Source: Bolinopsis microptera (lineage: Eukaryota > Ctenophora > Tentaculata > Lobata > Bolinopsidae). From it: a stretch of 64,000 nt of DNA. The notes beneath the pieces are model-generated. The model was not told the DNA's origin, searched no databases, and was given only the letters and a program-made list of their open reading frames with translations. The translations under genes and the position numbers were made by a program. The DNA lies in contig NC_087076.1 of assembly GCF_026151205.1 (NCBI RefSeq), positions 18,841,919-18,905,918 of the forward strand, read 5' to 3'. Below, in pieces: positions 1 to 10,000 of this stretch; the first letter of the stretch is position 1, and every line of letters starts with the position of its first letter.

Positions 1-144
1 TTGCAGTTCATTGACTCTGCCGTAAAGACGGTTAGACCTTCCTCGATAGAACCTGAACGTACCTTTTCCACGGTTGGAAGAACAAACACAAAAGTCCGAA
101 ACAGGACGGGGCTCGATTGCTGGACTGTAATTGTAATTTTGTAG
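1..144 (+). pseudogene. hAT-type transposase, C-terminal end only (cut by window edge)
   Basis: Reading frame 1 is open from the first base to a TAG at 142-144. It contains the SSIEPERTFSTVGR segment followed by KVRNRTGLD. hAT transposases carry a C-terminal dimerisation region with the pattern SS..ER.FS..G....K.R..L, and this matches it closely, so I infer the 3' end of a hAT transposase gene or relic. The upstream catalytic region lies outside the window, so activity cannot be judged. A hAT exon from another part of the protein occurs at 55461-55627, but nothing links the two. The family call is fairly safe; whether it is a live gene is unknown. Confidence 0.6.
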
Positions 145-384
145 TGCTACGATATTATCTAAAAAATCAAAAGCAGTGTGAATGATATTGATGTTCTTAT
201 TTTATCTTCTTTATCTTCAATTTGAATGGATAAACTGAAAGTTTTTAACTAATCTTTAACGATTCTAATTAAAAATTCTAATCAAAATTGCAATAGACAC
301 TCTATACTGCTTCAAGTACACTTTTATGAAACTCGTAGTCGAACTCCAGGATTGGCACCATTTGTTTGAACAAACTTTCAATGT

Positions 385-475
385 TCGGGAATCCCGATTT
401 CCGGGAAATCCCGGGAAATTCCTGATTTTCGGGAATCCCGGGATTTATTTCGGTCGGGATTCCCAATTCCCTGGA
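385..475. repeat. GGGAATCCC-rich short repeat cluster
   Basis: Several near-palindromic GGGAATCCC / GGGAAATCCC words are packed into about 90 bp. In all frames this encodes low-complexity Gly/Pro/Ile/Phe peptide. It is a local repeat; short open frames across it are not convincing genes. Confidence 0.6.
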
Positions 476-938
476 TTTAAAAATGAGATCGGGAATGACC
501 TCACTACATGTAACTACTGTTCCCATGAAGCTGGCACGCGCCTCCAACGAAGAGCGATCAAAGAATGTGGACAGATGGTTTGCCGCTCAAGCAATGGTGC
601 ATGGCGAAGAACTGTCAGCACTTCTAGGAACTCGGCTATGCTCATTCGTTGGACAGGTTAGTTGTGGAACATTCCAACAGTATATTTTTGCGGCTGCTTA
701 TTTGGTTAATTGCAAAATTATATTCGATTTCTTTCGTTTTACACTCATTTTGTTGTTGACGGGATAGTAAAACTCTGAATAACATGGTGGAAGGGTTTCA
801 CAGAGGCTTAAAGAATGTCTATTAACTTGTTAATTTAAATCAAAAGTAAGGAGTAAAACTGGGCTAGATATAGGGTAGAGTTCACATGTTCTGTAAATCA
901 TAGCTGGTGGATCACATCACTAATTATACGACACGTCA
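476..938. other. no clear feature
   Basis: Short open frames cross this stretch (for example 483-767 on plus) but show no domain or splice structure I can support. It follows the hAT relic and may be more of the same decayed element. Confidence 0.3.
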
Positions 939-940
939 TA

Positions 941-2542
941 TGGACACGTTCAAAAAAAGGTGGCACTAGAGATTGATTTTTTAAAATGCGTTTTAAAAAT
1001 AGTCATTGCTCTTTGTTGGTTGATATATCTATCTATACCTTTAGAAATTCGATTAAATTTCATGATCCTGAAATCACGGAGTCTCTAGTGCTTATATCAC
1101 AGGAGTTATCGTTATTAGTGTGCCAATGAGTCAAAAGTCACACAATTAGAAATGCAAGATGAATCAACACTAGATAATCTGAAAAGTAATATTCACAAAG
1201 AAGCCAAAATTGATATGGTGACTATAATGCATGTAAGGAATGGAATGTCTTATCTGAAATTGTTATTGGTGCCAAAATGAGTCAAAAATCACAACTTAAA
1301 CGTTGGAAATGAGCCTATTTTGAGCAGTGATTATTGAATCATCTAACGTTTTTATTGGCTTTCTATCATTTTTTAGGGTACAAAATAGTATTAAATAGTA
1401 TTAAAACCAGTTAATATGATTCAAAAGTCACATTTTCGTTAAAGGTGCGCTATTAAGTCACACTATAGTAAGCCTTAAATTAAGTGCACGATATGACAAT
1501 TTATATTCATTCTATGAATCTTATTATGTGATTTTTGAATCCATGTCTAAGCTTATACCATATTGAAGGTCTTTGAGCGATAATTTTTGATCTGGGTGCT
1601 TAAATGATTCAAAAATCACATAAATCGAGCTACCAAATATGTAATTTTCTTTAAAGTGTGACAATTGAATCATATGTAATGTTCAAGTTGTAATGACATT
1701 TTGAAAGGAAAGGTAATGAATCGATAATCACATTTCAAAAATCCAATTAAGTATTATACGTTACTGATTGATTCATTTGTCACATTATGGAGACAAAATT
1801 ATCATGGCTTGAGTAGTAAAAGTACTTGCCTAGTTTACTCAGTTTAAAATCAGTGTTTTGTGATTATTGATTCCACTATTACTCTAATAACGAACTTCTC
1901 CATGACCATAAACAAGTGTCACAACAAATCACTGCAGATTTACTATGAATACCAACCTGATATAGAGCCAAAAAGTGATACATTCCCCTGATACAGCATC
2001 ATTTCAATACATGCTCATTTATGTGATTTTTGACTCATTATGGCACTTTTAACCATCTAAATTCTCTAAATATTAGTTAGCATGCTATAATTGTGATCGA
2101 TAGAGTTCATTATTACAATCATTCCGTTGATATTCATATCACATTCATCATTCTAAAATAATTAGTCAGAATTAACCCTGTGTGTGATAATTGCATCATA
2201 ACTCCACATTTAACCGGTGACTCTTTGCACTTTTAACACTCAACTATCTCAAAAAGGTTCAATAATCACATTGAGAAGCAGGACACACTCACAGAATGTA
2301 AATTCATCATTAGAGGTGCAAGAAATGAATATTTTGTGATTTCTGGCTCATATCTGCACAATTAACAGATATAAAGAGATGAATGATTTAATTATGTGAC
2401 ATTTGACTCTTTTTGGACCACATATTAAAATTTGGTTAACTTTCATAGCATACTCCTTGAGATACAAGTATTTTAAAATGCTTCACACAATTTTGGCAGT
2501 GAAAAATCAATCTCTAGTGCCACCTTTTTATGAACGTGTCCA
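941..2542. mobile_element. non-coding Tc1/mariner-like element with a 15-copy internal motif
   Basis: The element starts TGGACACGTTCA and ends with its reverse complement, TGAACGTGTCCA. The terminal inverted repeat runs about 41 bp with one mismatch, and a TA sits directly outside each end (939-940 and 2543-2544), as expected for a Tc1/mariner-type TA target duplication. There is no coding capacity. Inside are 15 copies, in both orientations, of a motif close to TGATTCAAAAATCACA (starts near 1126, 1277, 1327, 1416, 1527, 1604, 1657, 1716, 1769, 1859, 2022, 2183, 2255, 2335, 2395). I infer a MITE-like non-autonomous element whose internal repeats bind a transposase or host factor. A fragment related to 1700-1830 recurs at 21365-21490 and 37945-38070. 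Confidence 0.75.
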
Positions 2543-2574
2543 TATGATCTCACCCCTAATAATCGGGGGTCCCC

Positions 2575-2860
2575 TTTGTCGTGCAGCCTCCTTGAGACAC
2601 TGATTACAGACTCGAAGCGCACCTACTCAAACCTTAAATTGATGTTTACGGACGTCAAGAAGGCCTTCGACTCAGCAAGCCATGAAAGCGTAACCTCGAA
2701 TGTGCAGGGATTCCTGCAGGCTTGAGACGAACCATTTCAGGTCACCTCTATGAGGGCTGTTCCACCAATGTAGGAGGGTCGAGTATCAAGGTGACGAGGT
2801 AGTGAAACAGGGAGATCTGTTAAGCTTTATCCTCTTCAACCTGTTCGATATTATTATTAT
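2575..2860 (+). pseudogene. non-LTR retrotransposon reverse transcriptase fragment
   Basis: Two reverse transcriptase blocks can be read on plus in different frames: TDVKKAFDSASHES (catalytic Asp block) near 2647-2690, and VVKQGDLLSFILFNL (fingers/palm block before the second Asp motif) near 2800-2850. The stretch between them gives GHLYEGCSTNV and then a frameshift. The wording QGD.LS..LFN is typical of R2/R4/Dong-type elements rather than of the jockey/CR1-like element at 26.7 kb. It lacks the YADD box, has a frameshift and stops, and is a dead fragment lying between two DNA transposons. Confidence 0.6.
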
Positions 2861-3139
2861 TTTCCATACTGACGAGTCTTCAATCATCACTCAAATAATT
2901 ACAAAACCCAAAAGCAATGGCTTCCACAAGTTAGTGAAAATTTATACTTCTTCAAATTTTAATAGTTTTAATTATTTTATCACGGACTTAACGCTTTCTT
3001 ATTTTGAATAATTAATTCATATTCACAATTTTCTATTTTCATTTTTATAAGGAAATAGAAGAAAATGGATCTACAAATAAAAAGAGACCAAATAAACCCG
3101 AATCGGCAGATAAGTCTTCCTGGAGTGATACAACTTCAA

Positions 3140-3210
3140 TCGCTATGTTAGGTAGTATTTATATAGTAGTATTTATATAGTACATATTTATATAGTACAT
3201 ATTTATATAA
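3140..3210. repeat. short tandem TATATAGTACATATT repeat
   Basis: About four imperfect copies of a 15-18 bp AT-rich unit (tttatatagtacata) directly precede the left end of the 5.8-kb transposon. Confidence 0.6.
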
Positions 3211-3404
3211 TAATATTGATGATGTTATTAAGGCCACAGGGGGGGGGGGGGGGTCGAGGCTTCAAAAAATGCAAAAAATATTATGCTTTGAATCAATATA
3301 TATTTTTGTGGTGGATACTTTGCCACCACTCATTTGTCTGTAGCTATTTTACTTTTTTTATAAATGAGGTTTACCAATTCTTCCGAAATTGGCTATGCAA
3401 TATT

Positions 3405-3919
3405 GAGGTTAACGAAATTGATGCTTAGATTTGATTTCATGCTAAGATATTTTGTTGTTCCGATCAACGAATAATAAATCATAATTTTTGTTTCGCAATT
3501 GGTTGAAAATGAAGGATCCAAAATGGGTAAAAACGAGGTTAACCTCTTATTTCATTGATATCGAGAAGAATTGAGATGAAAGTTATTATCATTCATGAAG
3601 TAAGTTCAGTGTATTTTAATTTCAAAACGTAACTCGTACTAATTTATTACTTCAAATCTACAGAAAATCTAAAAAATGGGGTTAACCAGGTCAATTAGGT
3701 ATAACCACTAAAATACATACATGAGTGTCTAATTTTCAATCAAACTCAAGACATTAGTTAGCTATATATTTGTAATAGAACGCTGGGAAGCTTGATCACG
3801 AGAAAAATATGATTTGAAACAACTATTACTTGGTAGCGATATTGACCATTAACATACGATAAAATGAGGTTAACCTCAAATTTATAGAATATTTGACAAT
3901 CGGAGCACATGTTAACCTC
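3405..3919. promoter_or_regulatory. left subterminal palindrome array GAGGTTAACCTC
   Basis: Full 12-bp palindromes occur at 3535-3546 and 3866-3877. Partial copies lie at 3405-3413, near 3678-3688 and at 3911-3919. Related copies sit in the right half at 6751-6760, 6774-6783, 6920-6928 and 8892-8902. Repeated palindromes placed inside both ends suggest transposase-binding sites of the 5.8-kb element; this is inference. Confidence 0.5.
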
Positions 3920-4566
3920 AAAAACTGGGCCATAACAATATAAAAATGTTTTGTTACAAGTTAAAACCAACCGCAACATATAACATTATATTAAATATAT
4001 TTACTAACCCGCCTATTTTTCATGTAATTACCATTGATTAATAAATTGCGGCACACGCCACCCTCCACCGTGGGGTTTCAAACAATTAGAGCTACTAATA
4101 AACTATACCTCTAAATCCTTTGTTTAAGAAGTTACAAGCAAAAAAAGAATGAAGGGATGTGATTGGACAGTGGTTTTGACGTCACTGTGACAGAAAGTGC
4201 ACACGGATATCTAACCCTTTGGTTGTAGAGCCAGATTTTGTATGGTTTTGTTTCGTTACGTTATAATATTATAACAATTGTTATTCGTGTTTATACAGCG
4301 TACTTATTAGAAAATATATTCACTAACCCGCCTATTTTTGGGTCGAGGATTCCGATAAGAATAATATTAATTCACGTAAATCAAAGCAACATTCATTAAA
4401 AGCAAATTTACATCCACTTGCACTTGGAGCATGAGTAAATAATTTATTTCGCTGCTAAACGGCATCTAATTTGTGATACATGCCCTCGCATGTTCTAAGG
4501 GAGCTTTACTACTCATACACATCACTCACCATCATGTTATCTTCATATTTTGTACAGGGTAGAATC

Positions 4567-5016
4567 ATGGTTAAAACTCCAATATGTGGTTGTGGCAAGG
4601 TATTTAGCCACAAGGCCGGACTCTCCAGACACCGACGGGTGTGTGCTGTCGGAAGGATGACAATCACAAAGGAGGTATTGCACATCTGTGCTAAGTTGAC
4701 TGTGTGTCAAATGTCAGCAAGAATTTCGCTGCCAAGTTGGAAACCCTAGTCGAGAACTGTCCAGAGAAGCTGAGTGATGGAAAGAGTGTTAATCGAGGAA
4801 CGAATAGGCTAGGGAAGATTGCTCGTGTGAAGTTGCAGAAAACTTTCAGAAACGCAGTGAGGACAAGCGTCCGGAAAGATTTGACAACAAGGGCTGATAT
4901 GAGGGAGGGAGTCGACAGCATGAGGAAAAACATTTATGCTTCACTGTACCATAGCACAAAACTAGACGGTACAATCCAAGACACAAATGTTAATGATGAT
5001 ATAATATGATAATTAA
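4567..5016 (+). pseudogene. transposase gene, N-terminal exons (C2HC finger plus conserved helical region)
   Basis: An acceptor (TTTGTACAG at 4551-4559) precedes an ATG at 4567. The first exon encodes CGCGKVFSHKAGLSRHRRVC, a C-x-C-x12-H-x3-C finger. After a likely short intron with an acceptor near 4696, a second open segment reads DCVSNVSKNFAAKLETLVENC and later MRKNIYASLYHS. That last region resembles the segment just before the SWC motif in animal Mutator-like transposases. The gene should continue into SWCLYK near 5710, but some 680 bp intervene. The finger suggests DNA binding by the transposase. Family by motif recognition only. Confidence 0.5.
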
Positions 5017-5056
5017 GTACATCATTAAATACCATACTAACTTAATTTAATCTCTT

Positions 5057-5685
5057 GTAGGAAAATGACGTGACCTATATTAGTGACGACGTGATCTTGG
5101 AGGCTGCTAGTCTACCCGACGTTGGAGGTTGCTTTACGGTGTACCAGTGCTGATCTAGGAGCTGCTAGCCACGCCTGTTGTATGCTGTTTGACTACACAG
5201 AGTGTTAGTAGATGTGTTCATTGTGAGAGACTCAGTTTGTACTATCGGTGTAAAGATAGTCAGTGGAGAAGATAGAAGTTCGGTGTTTTAGAACTCTTCT
5301 CAGTGTAAGTGTACTATCGGTGAAGAGATAGTAAAGGTCGGTGTGACAAGTGTACTATCGGTGTAGAGATAGTAACTGTCGGTGAGACCAGTGACAACTG
5401 TGCGGTGTTTAACCTCTGGAGAAGAAGAAGAAACTGTCTTGTTGTAGTGAACCATTTTATAATTAGTATTTGGTGTTACATTGATAATTATTAATAGTTA
5501 ATCTCTGTGTTAGTCAGCTGTGTATGTGAAAAAGAGTGTTAGCAGTGTGACCCTAGCAGACTAATATCTAGATAAACTCAGTTGTGACAAGTTGTTGATT
5601 GACTGTATTTATTGACTATTTATTTACTATCATTTGTAGATTGTGTTGTATCCTTTGTTCTCGTGTCTAATATTAATCAGTTAAT
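5057..5685. other. insert or long intron splitting the transposase gene, with three copies of a 20-nt hairpin
   Basis: The transposase reading breaks off near 5010 and resumes near 5690. The interval holds ACTATCGGTGTAAAGATAGT at 5241-5260 and near-identical copies at 5313-5332 and 5354-5373, each a 6-bp stem with an 8-nt loop. It could be an intron plus a solo LTR or small insertion; no target duplication could be fixed. Confidence 0.4.
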
Positions 5686-6621
5686 CAACAAATACTGCCA
5701 AAATGATTCCTGGTGCTTGTACAAAACGGGTGGGAACTTTGAGGACAAGCCTCACCACATCGATGCAGTTTTTCTGCCCCTGGTCCTTCCTATTTATGAA
5801 CACTACACGCTGGACTCGATTTTACAACGCATGTTGCCACAACACTAACATGAATGAGTCCTTCAATTCACTCCTGTGGTCGATTATACCAAAAAATAAA
5901 TACCACGGCAAGCAAAAACAGGAGTCTGCTACCATGCTTAGCCTGATGATTATATACCAAAACGGTTATGGGGTGATTGACTCAATTGCTGATAAGCTGG
6001 AGTTACCAAGAAGGATGAGAGAAGGTGACAACCTTCTTCTCAAACAGGGAGATTCAAGGGTCTATTACAGGAACAGGGAATCTAACATAGCAAATGCGAA
6101 GTTTGAAACTAGGCTTAAGGAGGCACTTGCCATGAAAGGACAGGGACAATCAGGGTACGAAGCAGGTATCTTAGATGCGGGGGACATTTCTGCAGCCTTG
6201 CCTTTAAACAATAAACAACAGTATTGGACCTGGTTTAGATGTTGACCATGAAACATCCTCTTTCAGCATAGACCAATTTGTATCAGTAAGCTACGGCCCT
6301 AAATTTTATGTGGGACAGATAAAGGCTGTCGATGCAGAAAGCAGTGAGCTGAGTGAGGTCGAGATTCAGTTCATGAGTAGAGTAGGAACAACGACCAACC
6401 AGTTCGTCTGGATAGACGAAGGACAGCCAGGATATGAACATCCATCTTGGGAGTATTTTGAGCGGGTGCTATGCTGTCTTGAGCCCCCTGGCATTACTGC
6501 CACCGGCTCGAACCGTTTTGTGTTTGCCTTCCGAGAGGGAGATCTTGAAAAGTGCAACAAGATCCTGATCGAAAAGCAAAAGCAAAAGCAGCTAGCACGG
6601 CAGCTGAGGAAGGGGACCTGA
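5684..6621 (+). pseudogene. transposase gene, catalytic core and C-terminal domain (frameshifted)
   Basis: The reading NDSWCLYKTGG (about 5700) passes through PIYEHYTLDSIL, then shifts frame to NMNESFNSLLWSIIPKNKY (about 5850-5910). It shifts again near 6200 into FVSVSYGPKFYVGQIKAVD (6290-6330), ending FERVLCCLEPP and a basic tail before TGA at 6619. SWC..Y, NESFNS..W..IPK and a C-terminal Y.G.I domain are typical of the Mutator-like transposase domain found across animals. At least two frameshifts make this copy non-functional unless unseen introns account for them. It occupies the plus strand of the 5.8-kb TTAA element and is its likely own transposase. Confidence 0.6.
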
Positions 6622-7059
6622 ATTGTGTTCAATTATTTGTTTATGTATTATTACTACTTATTGTGTATTACTTATTGTTTATCTCTAATTATTGTTTATC
6701 ACAACTTATTTCAATTTGTATTACTGCAACTTTAATGGTAACTTAATAGCGGTTAACCTCATATTTGAATATCGGGTAACCTCAAATTTGCATCAATAAT
6801 ATGCAGTACTTGCAGGGAATGGTGTTACAGGGATTAAATTTCCTAAACTGTATCAAAAACTACAGTATATAACATATGGAACTACAAATAAAAGCCATAC
6901 CATGTATTTAGTGACTAAAGTTAACCTCATTTTTTTGATAAATCGATAATGGAGGGCAGAAATATTGATGCCATTACAACTGAAAACTACGATAAGCTTC
7001 GTTTTTATTGTTTTTGTGTTATTTCAGCAGTTAAACTTTGAAAAATATACAAATAAAGG
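6622..7059. other. right subterminal region of the 5.8-kb element, first part
   Basis: AT-rich and non-coding, with ggttaacctc-type motifs at 6751-6760, 6774-6783 and 6920-6928. It is interrupted by the nested retroposon and resumes at 8698-9037. Confidence 0.5.
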
Positions 7060-7123
7060 TACATAATGTACACAAAAATCAAACGTAGTCTCAAACCAAC
7101 TAACTTACCCATCCACAGTGAAA

Positions 7124-8178
7124 ATGGCGAAACGAAACAGAACACCAGACAGAACATCGGGGAAGAAAAGAAGAACTGGTGAACCCCTAACACCGGCACA
7201 ACGTCACGAGAGACGTAGTACTTTCGTATCTAGCAACAAAGAAGATGCCCACACGGTGTTCATCTATCCTGAAGCACTGTGCGTACTACAAAAGAAAGAT
7301 TTCGATAGATACCGAGCTTCACTGACAGAAATAATAGGAGTAGATAACGCGATCGAGATCATTGATGTCTTCAACTCACTACCGGATCGAGCACTAAAGG
7401 TAAAAACTCCTACAGAATCATCTGCAGAACACCTGATAGAAACGGTTAACAAAGCAGGGAAAAGCTTAAGGGCTTTCTGCCCCTCCTTCGTGAGAGACAG
7501 AACTCGCTGTTTTCTATCACTCAATAGAAACATACCCAAAACATACACGGATGACAGAGATGGGGTGCTCAAGATGATATCACTTTCTCTGGGAAACTAT
7601 GTGAGGAAGGAGAATGTACAAATAAAGAGACCACCGGTACAACTTAAAGACAATAACTGGATACTCCACTTCTCTCTAACCAGCATAGAGGCAGATGAAA
7701 TGGAAAAGGTGATAAAATCAAGACCAACAGCTCTAAACTTAATGTGCTCAAAGATAGGGTTCAATGTCATTAGGAGAGAGAAAAGGAGAGTGACTAATTC
7801 ATTCTCACCTCAACCATACAGACTCTTTAATAAGGAAAGCGAGGAACAGAAAAACCAGGACGCAGCCATGAACACAGTTGCACTCAGAAGTGATCTGACC
7901 GAGAAGAGAATATGGAGGAAGAGGCAGAGAGATTAAAACGAGAAACGGAGAAAGAACGACACAGAAGAGTTAAGGAACAGAAAAAGAAGGAAGAACAAGA
8001 AAAAGAGGAGAAGGAAGAGTTAGAGATACAGTTGAGACAAGAACAGTTGAAACAAATATCAATCATTACTCAAAGAAGGAAGATAACCAAAGCATGGAAA
8101 CCGAGAATGCCGCAGGAGGATGATAACTTAACAAACTTCTCGATATTCTATTCTGTTTTCATTGAACTCAATACATAA
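7124..8178 (+). pseudogene. unrecognised retroposon ORF, basic N-terminus and coiled-coil C-terminus, one frameshift
   Basis: The first ATG at 7124 opens a roughly 270-codon frame beginning MAKRNRTPDRTSGKKRR, strongly basic and probably nucleic-acid binding or nuclear. The middle is mixed globular sequence with no motif I recognise. Near 7905-7912 the frame ends after RIWRKRQRD, while the +1 frame continues MEEEAERLKRETEKE into about 45 residues of Glu/Lys/Arg heptad-like coiled coil, then TFSIFYSVF-like sequence to the stop at 8178. One base change of frame would join them, so the ancestral protein was probably near 350 residues. Basic region plus coiled coil is compatible with a LINE ORF1-type protein, but this is inference. 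Confidence 0.5.
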
Positions 8179-8306
8179 ATGTAGTTTCAATAGTACTCCG
8201 AATATGAGTCTAATAAATATAATAACAATAATAAATAATGAAATAGAATGAATGATGAAGAAAGAAAGTAAAAATATCAAAACTCAAAAATGACATATTG
8301 AAAAAC

Positions 8307-8665
8307 ACGAGCGCGGGAGACGGAAGACGCGCGCAAAAAATCAACAAAGGAGATGGGTGAACTCCAGAGGCTCAGGCATGCCTGGTAGGTTCCTGTCAGC
8401 CCACTAGAATGACAGGGGGCAGCCTGTTCTATCGAAGTACCCGGGAGAACATCCAGGCATGGGTGGTGTTCTCCCGAGAACGAGCATTATGACAGTTTCC
8501 CTAATGGGAAACGTCGCTCACAAGGCTTTATCCTCTGGAGAGCGGGATCACTAGCTCATGCCAAGTGATCTGACCCAAACCTACTGACACCTACAACCAG
8601 AGGGACCCCAATAGACGTTAGTCAACTATGACGGACGTAGCCTCCCAATAGGGAGGTAAAGTGGG
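8307..8665 (+). ncRNA. hairpin-rich, possibly structured RNA in the retroposon 3' region
   Basis: Stems seen on plus: GCGCG/CGCGC (8311-8334), CAGGCATGCCTG palindrome (8373-8384), CCTGTCA/TGACAGG (8392-8416), GGGAGAACA/TGTTCTCCC (8443-8475), GACaGTTTCCC/GGGAAACGTC (8491-8515, bulged A, TAAT loop), CCTCTGG/CCAGAGG (8532-8603) enclosing GATCACT/AGTGATC (8546-8570), and CCTCCC/GGGAGG with AATA loop (8641-8656). GC content is visibly higher than in the flanks. The position at the 3' end of a retroposon fits a structure recognised by a reverse transcriptase. No match to a named RNA family is claimed. Confidence 0.5.
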
Positions 8666-9071
8666 TGCCCCAACATATAAAAAATAAAAAATAAAGGCAA
8701 AATACTCAAAAATCACATTACATAAAAAACAGTTTTTTGCCTGAAAACCTCGAATGAATCGTTACATAACAAAACTCAAAATACCTTGAAGAACATTGTT
8801 GCCAAGTTACAAGGTTCTAAGTCATAAACTGAAAAAGAAGATAGATTTTGAACACGATTTCATTTAAAGTTTTCATTTACAATAGAATTACAGGTAAACC
8901 TCAAAATTCAACGCGCGATATCTTCAAATAGGAAACTTTGTTTTCGGTAAGGACAAAAGCATTTGAAAATCGAGCTCTACAACATATCTCAAAATCGATA
9001 AATCGACCTCGGACCCTCCCCCTCCCCCCCTGTGGCCTTACCCTTTGTTTTATCCCCTTTAGCAAGCTGCC

Positions 9072-9235
9072 TTATACGAAGTAACTGGTTTCCCTTGTTC
9101 TATCAATCCTCTAACTAAGAACATTCAAAAGAAAAAGAAAGAGAGAACTACAACTCCAACTACAACTTCAGCTGGATCTGTCAAGATTGTAAATACCAAC
9201 AATAATCAATATCATTCATTATCATTTCGACGGCC
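9072..9235 (+). other. exon-like block, Lys/Thr-rich (second copy near 12127-12302)
   Basis: One frame reads ALYEVTGFPCSINPLTKN, then KKKKERTTTPTTTSAG and NNQYHSLSFRRPQR. It is open in both copies for over 50 codons, and the copies end differently (stop versus ECGY-stop). It could be a real exon of the gene that includes ORF X, or simply non-coding sequence. No domain recognised. Confidence 0.3.
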
Positions 9236-9486
9236 CCAACGTTAATGTGGCTATTGACATGTGTTGGTTCAGCCGAAATAATTATTATGTAATCAAGTTT
9301 ATTTTTTATTTTTTAGTTAGTTCTCATCCGGCCAAACATTAAGCAACTTATATTGCAGTACCATTTATCAATTAGTATATCAAAATATGTCATTGTCATT
9401 TTGCATGGCTGAAATGTAACGCTTGATTTATATACAATAAAAAAATTAATAAGATACCTCATAAGACAAAATACGATCGCGGTAAT

Positions 9487-9999
9487 ATGTTGAAAGTTTT
9501 CGGACCTACAAACAGACTGCCAACCAAGTTCACGGCAGAGGCTATGAGACATGCTCTCAATGAAGACAATTTTACCTTATCAAATGCTGCAATAAGGTCT
9601 GCGGAGAAGAATGCAGCCATGGAAAAACAGAGGTTAGAGGTGAAGCAATTTTTAGAACAGCACCATAACGACCAGTCAAAAACTGATTCACCTCCAATCT
9701 CTGACAAAGAAGTCGAGATAATGGCGATAAGTGATGTTGTGAAAGAGGAGGAGGATATCAGTCAAAATGAAGATAGATTGACCTTACCAGGGAAGCTCTT
9801 ACCTTTTTTAGACAAAGCAACTAGAAAGTTGACTCTGAGTAGTTCGCTACTGTCATACTACTCCCACAAGTGGAGTTATATCATGCCGAAGATTGCTCCG
9901 ATGAGCAAGTAGGAAGAGTGTTGAAACGAGCCTATGATGATATAAAATCCACAGGGAAAGGGCCTAAGATCATGAGATTACCAGAAAATTTGATTCTTG
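9487..9999 (+). pseudogene. ORF X, copy 1 (1-bp frameshift)
   Basis: This is the same protein as at 12541: MLKVFGPTNRLPTKFTAEAM, then charged helical sequence rich in Glu, Lys and Gln. Here one base is missing near 9864 (ctcccacaag against ctccctacaag in copy 2), so the frame ends early at 9912, while the downstream coding sequence (HAEDCSDEQVGRVLKRAYDD in copy 2) is still recognisable in another frame. The start follows a long AT-rich stretch; no promoter is evident. Function unknown. The frameshift shows that at most copy 2 could be coding. Confidence 0.5.
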
Positions 10000-10000
10000 A

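Larger units (their letters stand above)
7060..8688 (+). mobile_element. nested retroposon with single ORF, 9-bp target duplication and A-rich tail
   Basis: AAATAAAGG at 7051-7059 is repeated at 8689-8697, flanking a 1.63-kb unit that ends in an A-rich tail (ataaaaaataaaaa). This is the signature of target-primed reverse transcription. The unit has a short 5' leader, one ORF (7124 onward), and a more GC-rich, hairpin-rich 3' segment (8307-8665). No reverse transcriptase is present, so it would depend on another element in trans. It interrupts the right subterminal region of the 5.8-kb DNA transposon and is therefore younger. It could be an ORF1-only LINE derivative; I do not recognise the family. 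Confidence 0.55.
3232..9037 (+). mobile_element. 5.8-kb TTAA-targeting DNA transposon (Kolobok-like / animal Mutator-like)
   Basis: The left end reads GGCCACAGG followed by a long G run and GTCGAGG. The right end is its inverted counterpart (CCTCGG, C runs, CCTGTGGCC), so imperfect terminal repeats span about 28 bp. TTAA (3228-3231) lies outside the left end and TTAC (9038-9041) outside the right. A TTAA target and a 5' GG terminus fit the Kolobok superfamily; piggyBac is the alternative. A palindrome around GGTTAACC recurs near both ends. The body carries a broken plus-strand transposase gene (4567-6621) and a nested retroposon (7060-8688). The right 70 bp recurs at 12027-12100, so the duplication at 9-14 kb copied this end after insertion. 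Confidence 0.65.

Noticed and set aside
3232-9037. Polinton/Maverick element
   Set aside because: Terminal repeats are short, and none of the expected polymerase, integrase, packaging ATPase or capsid genes is present.
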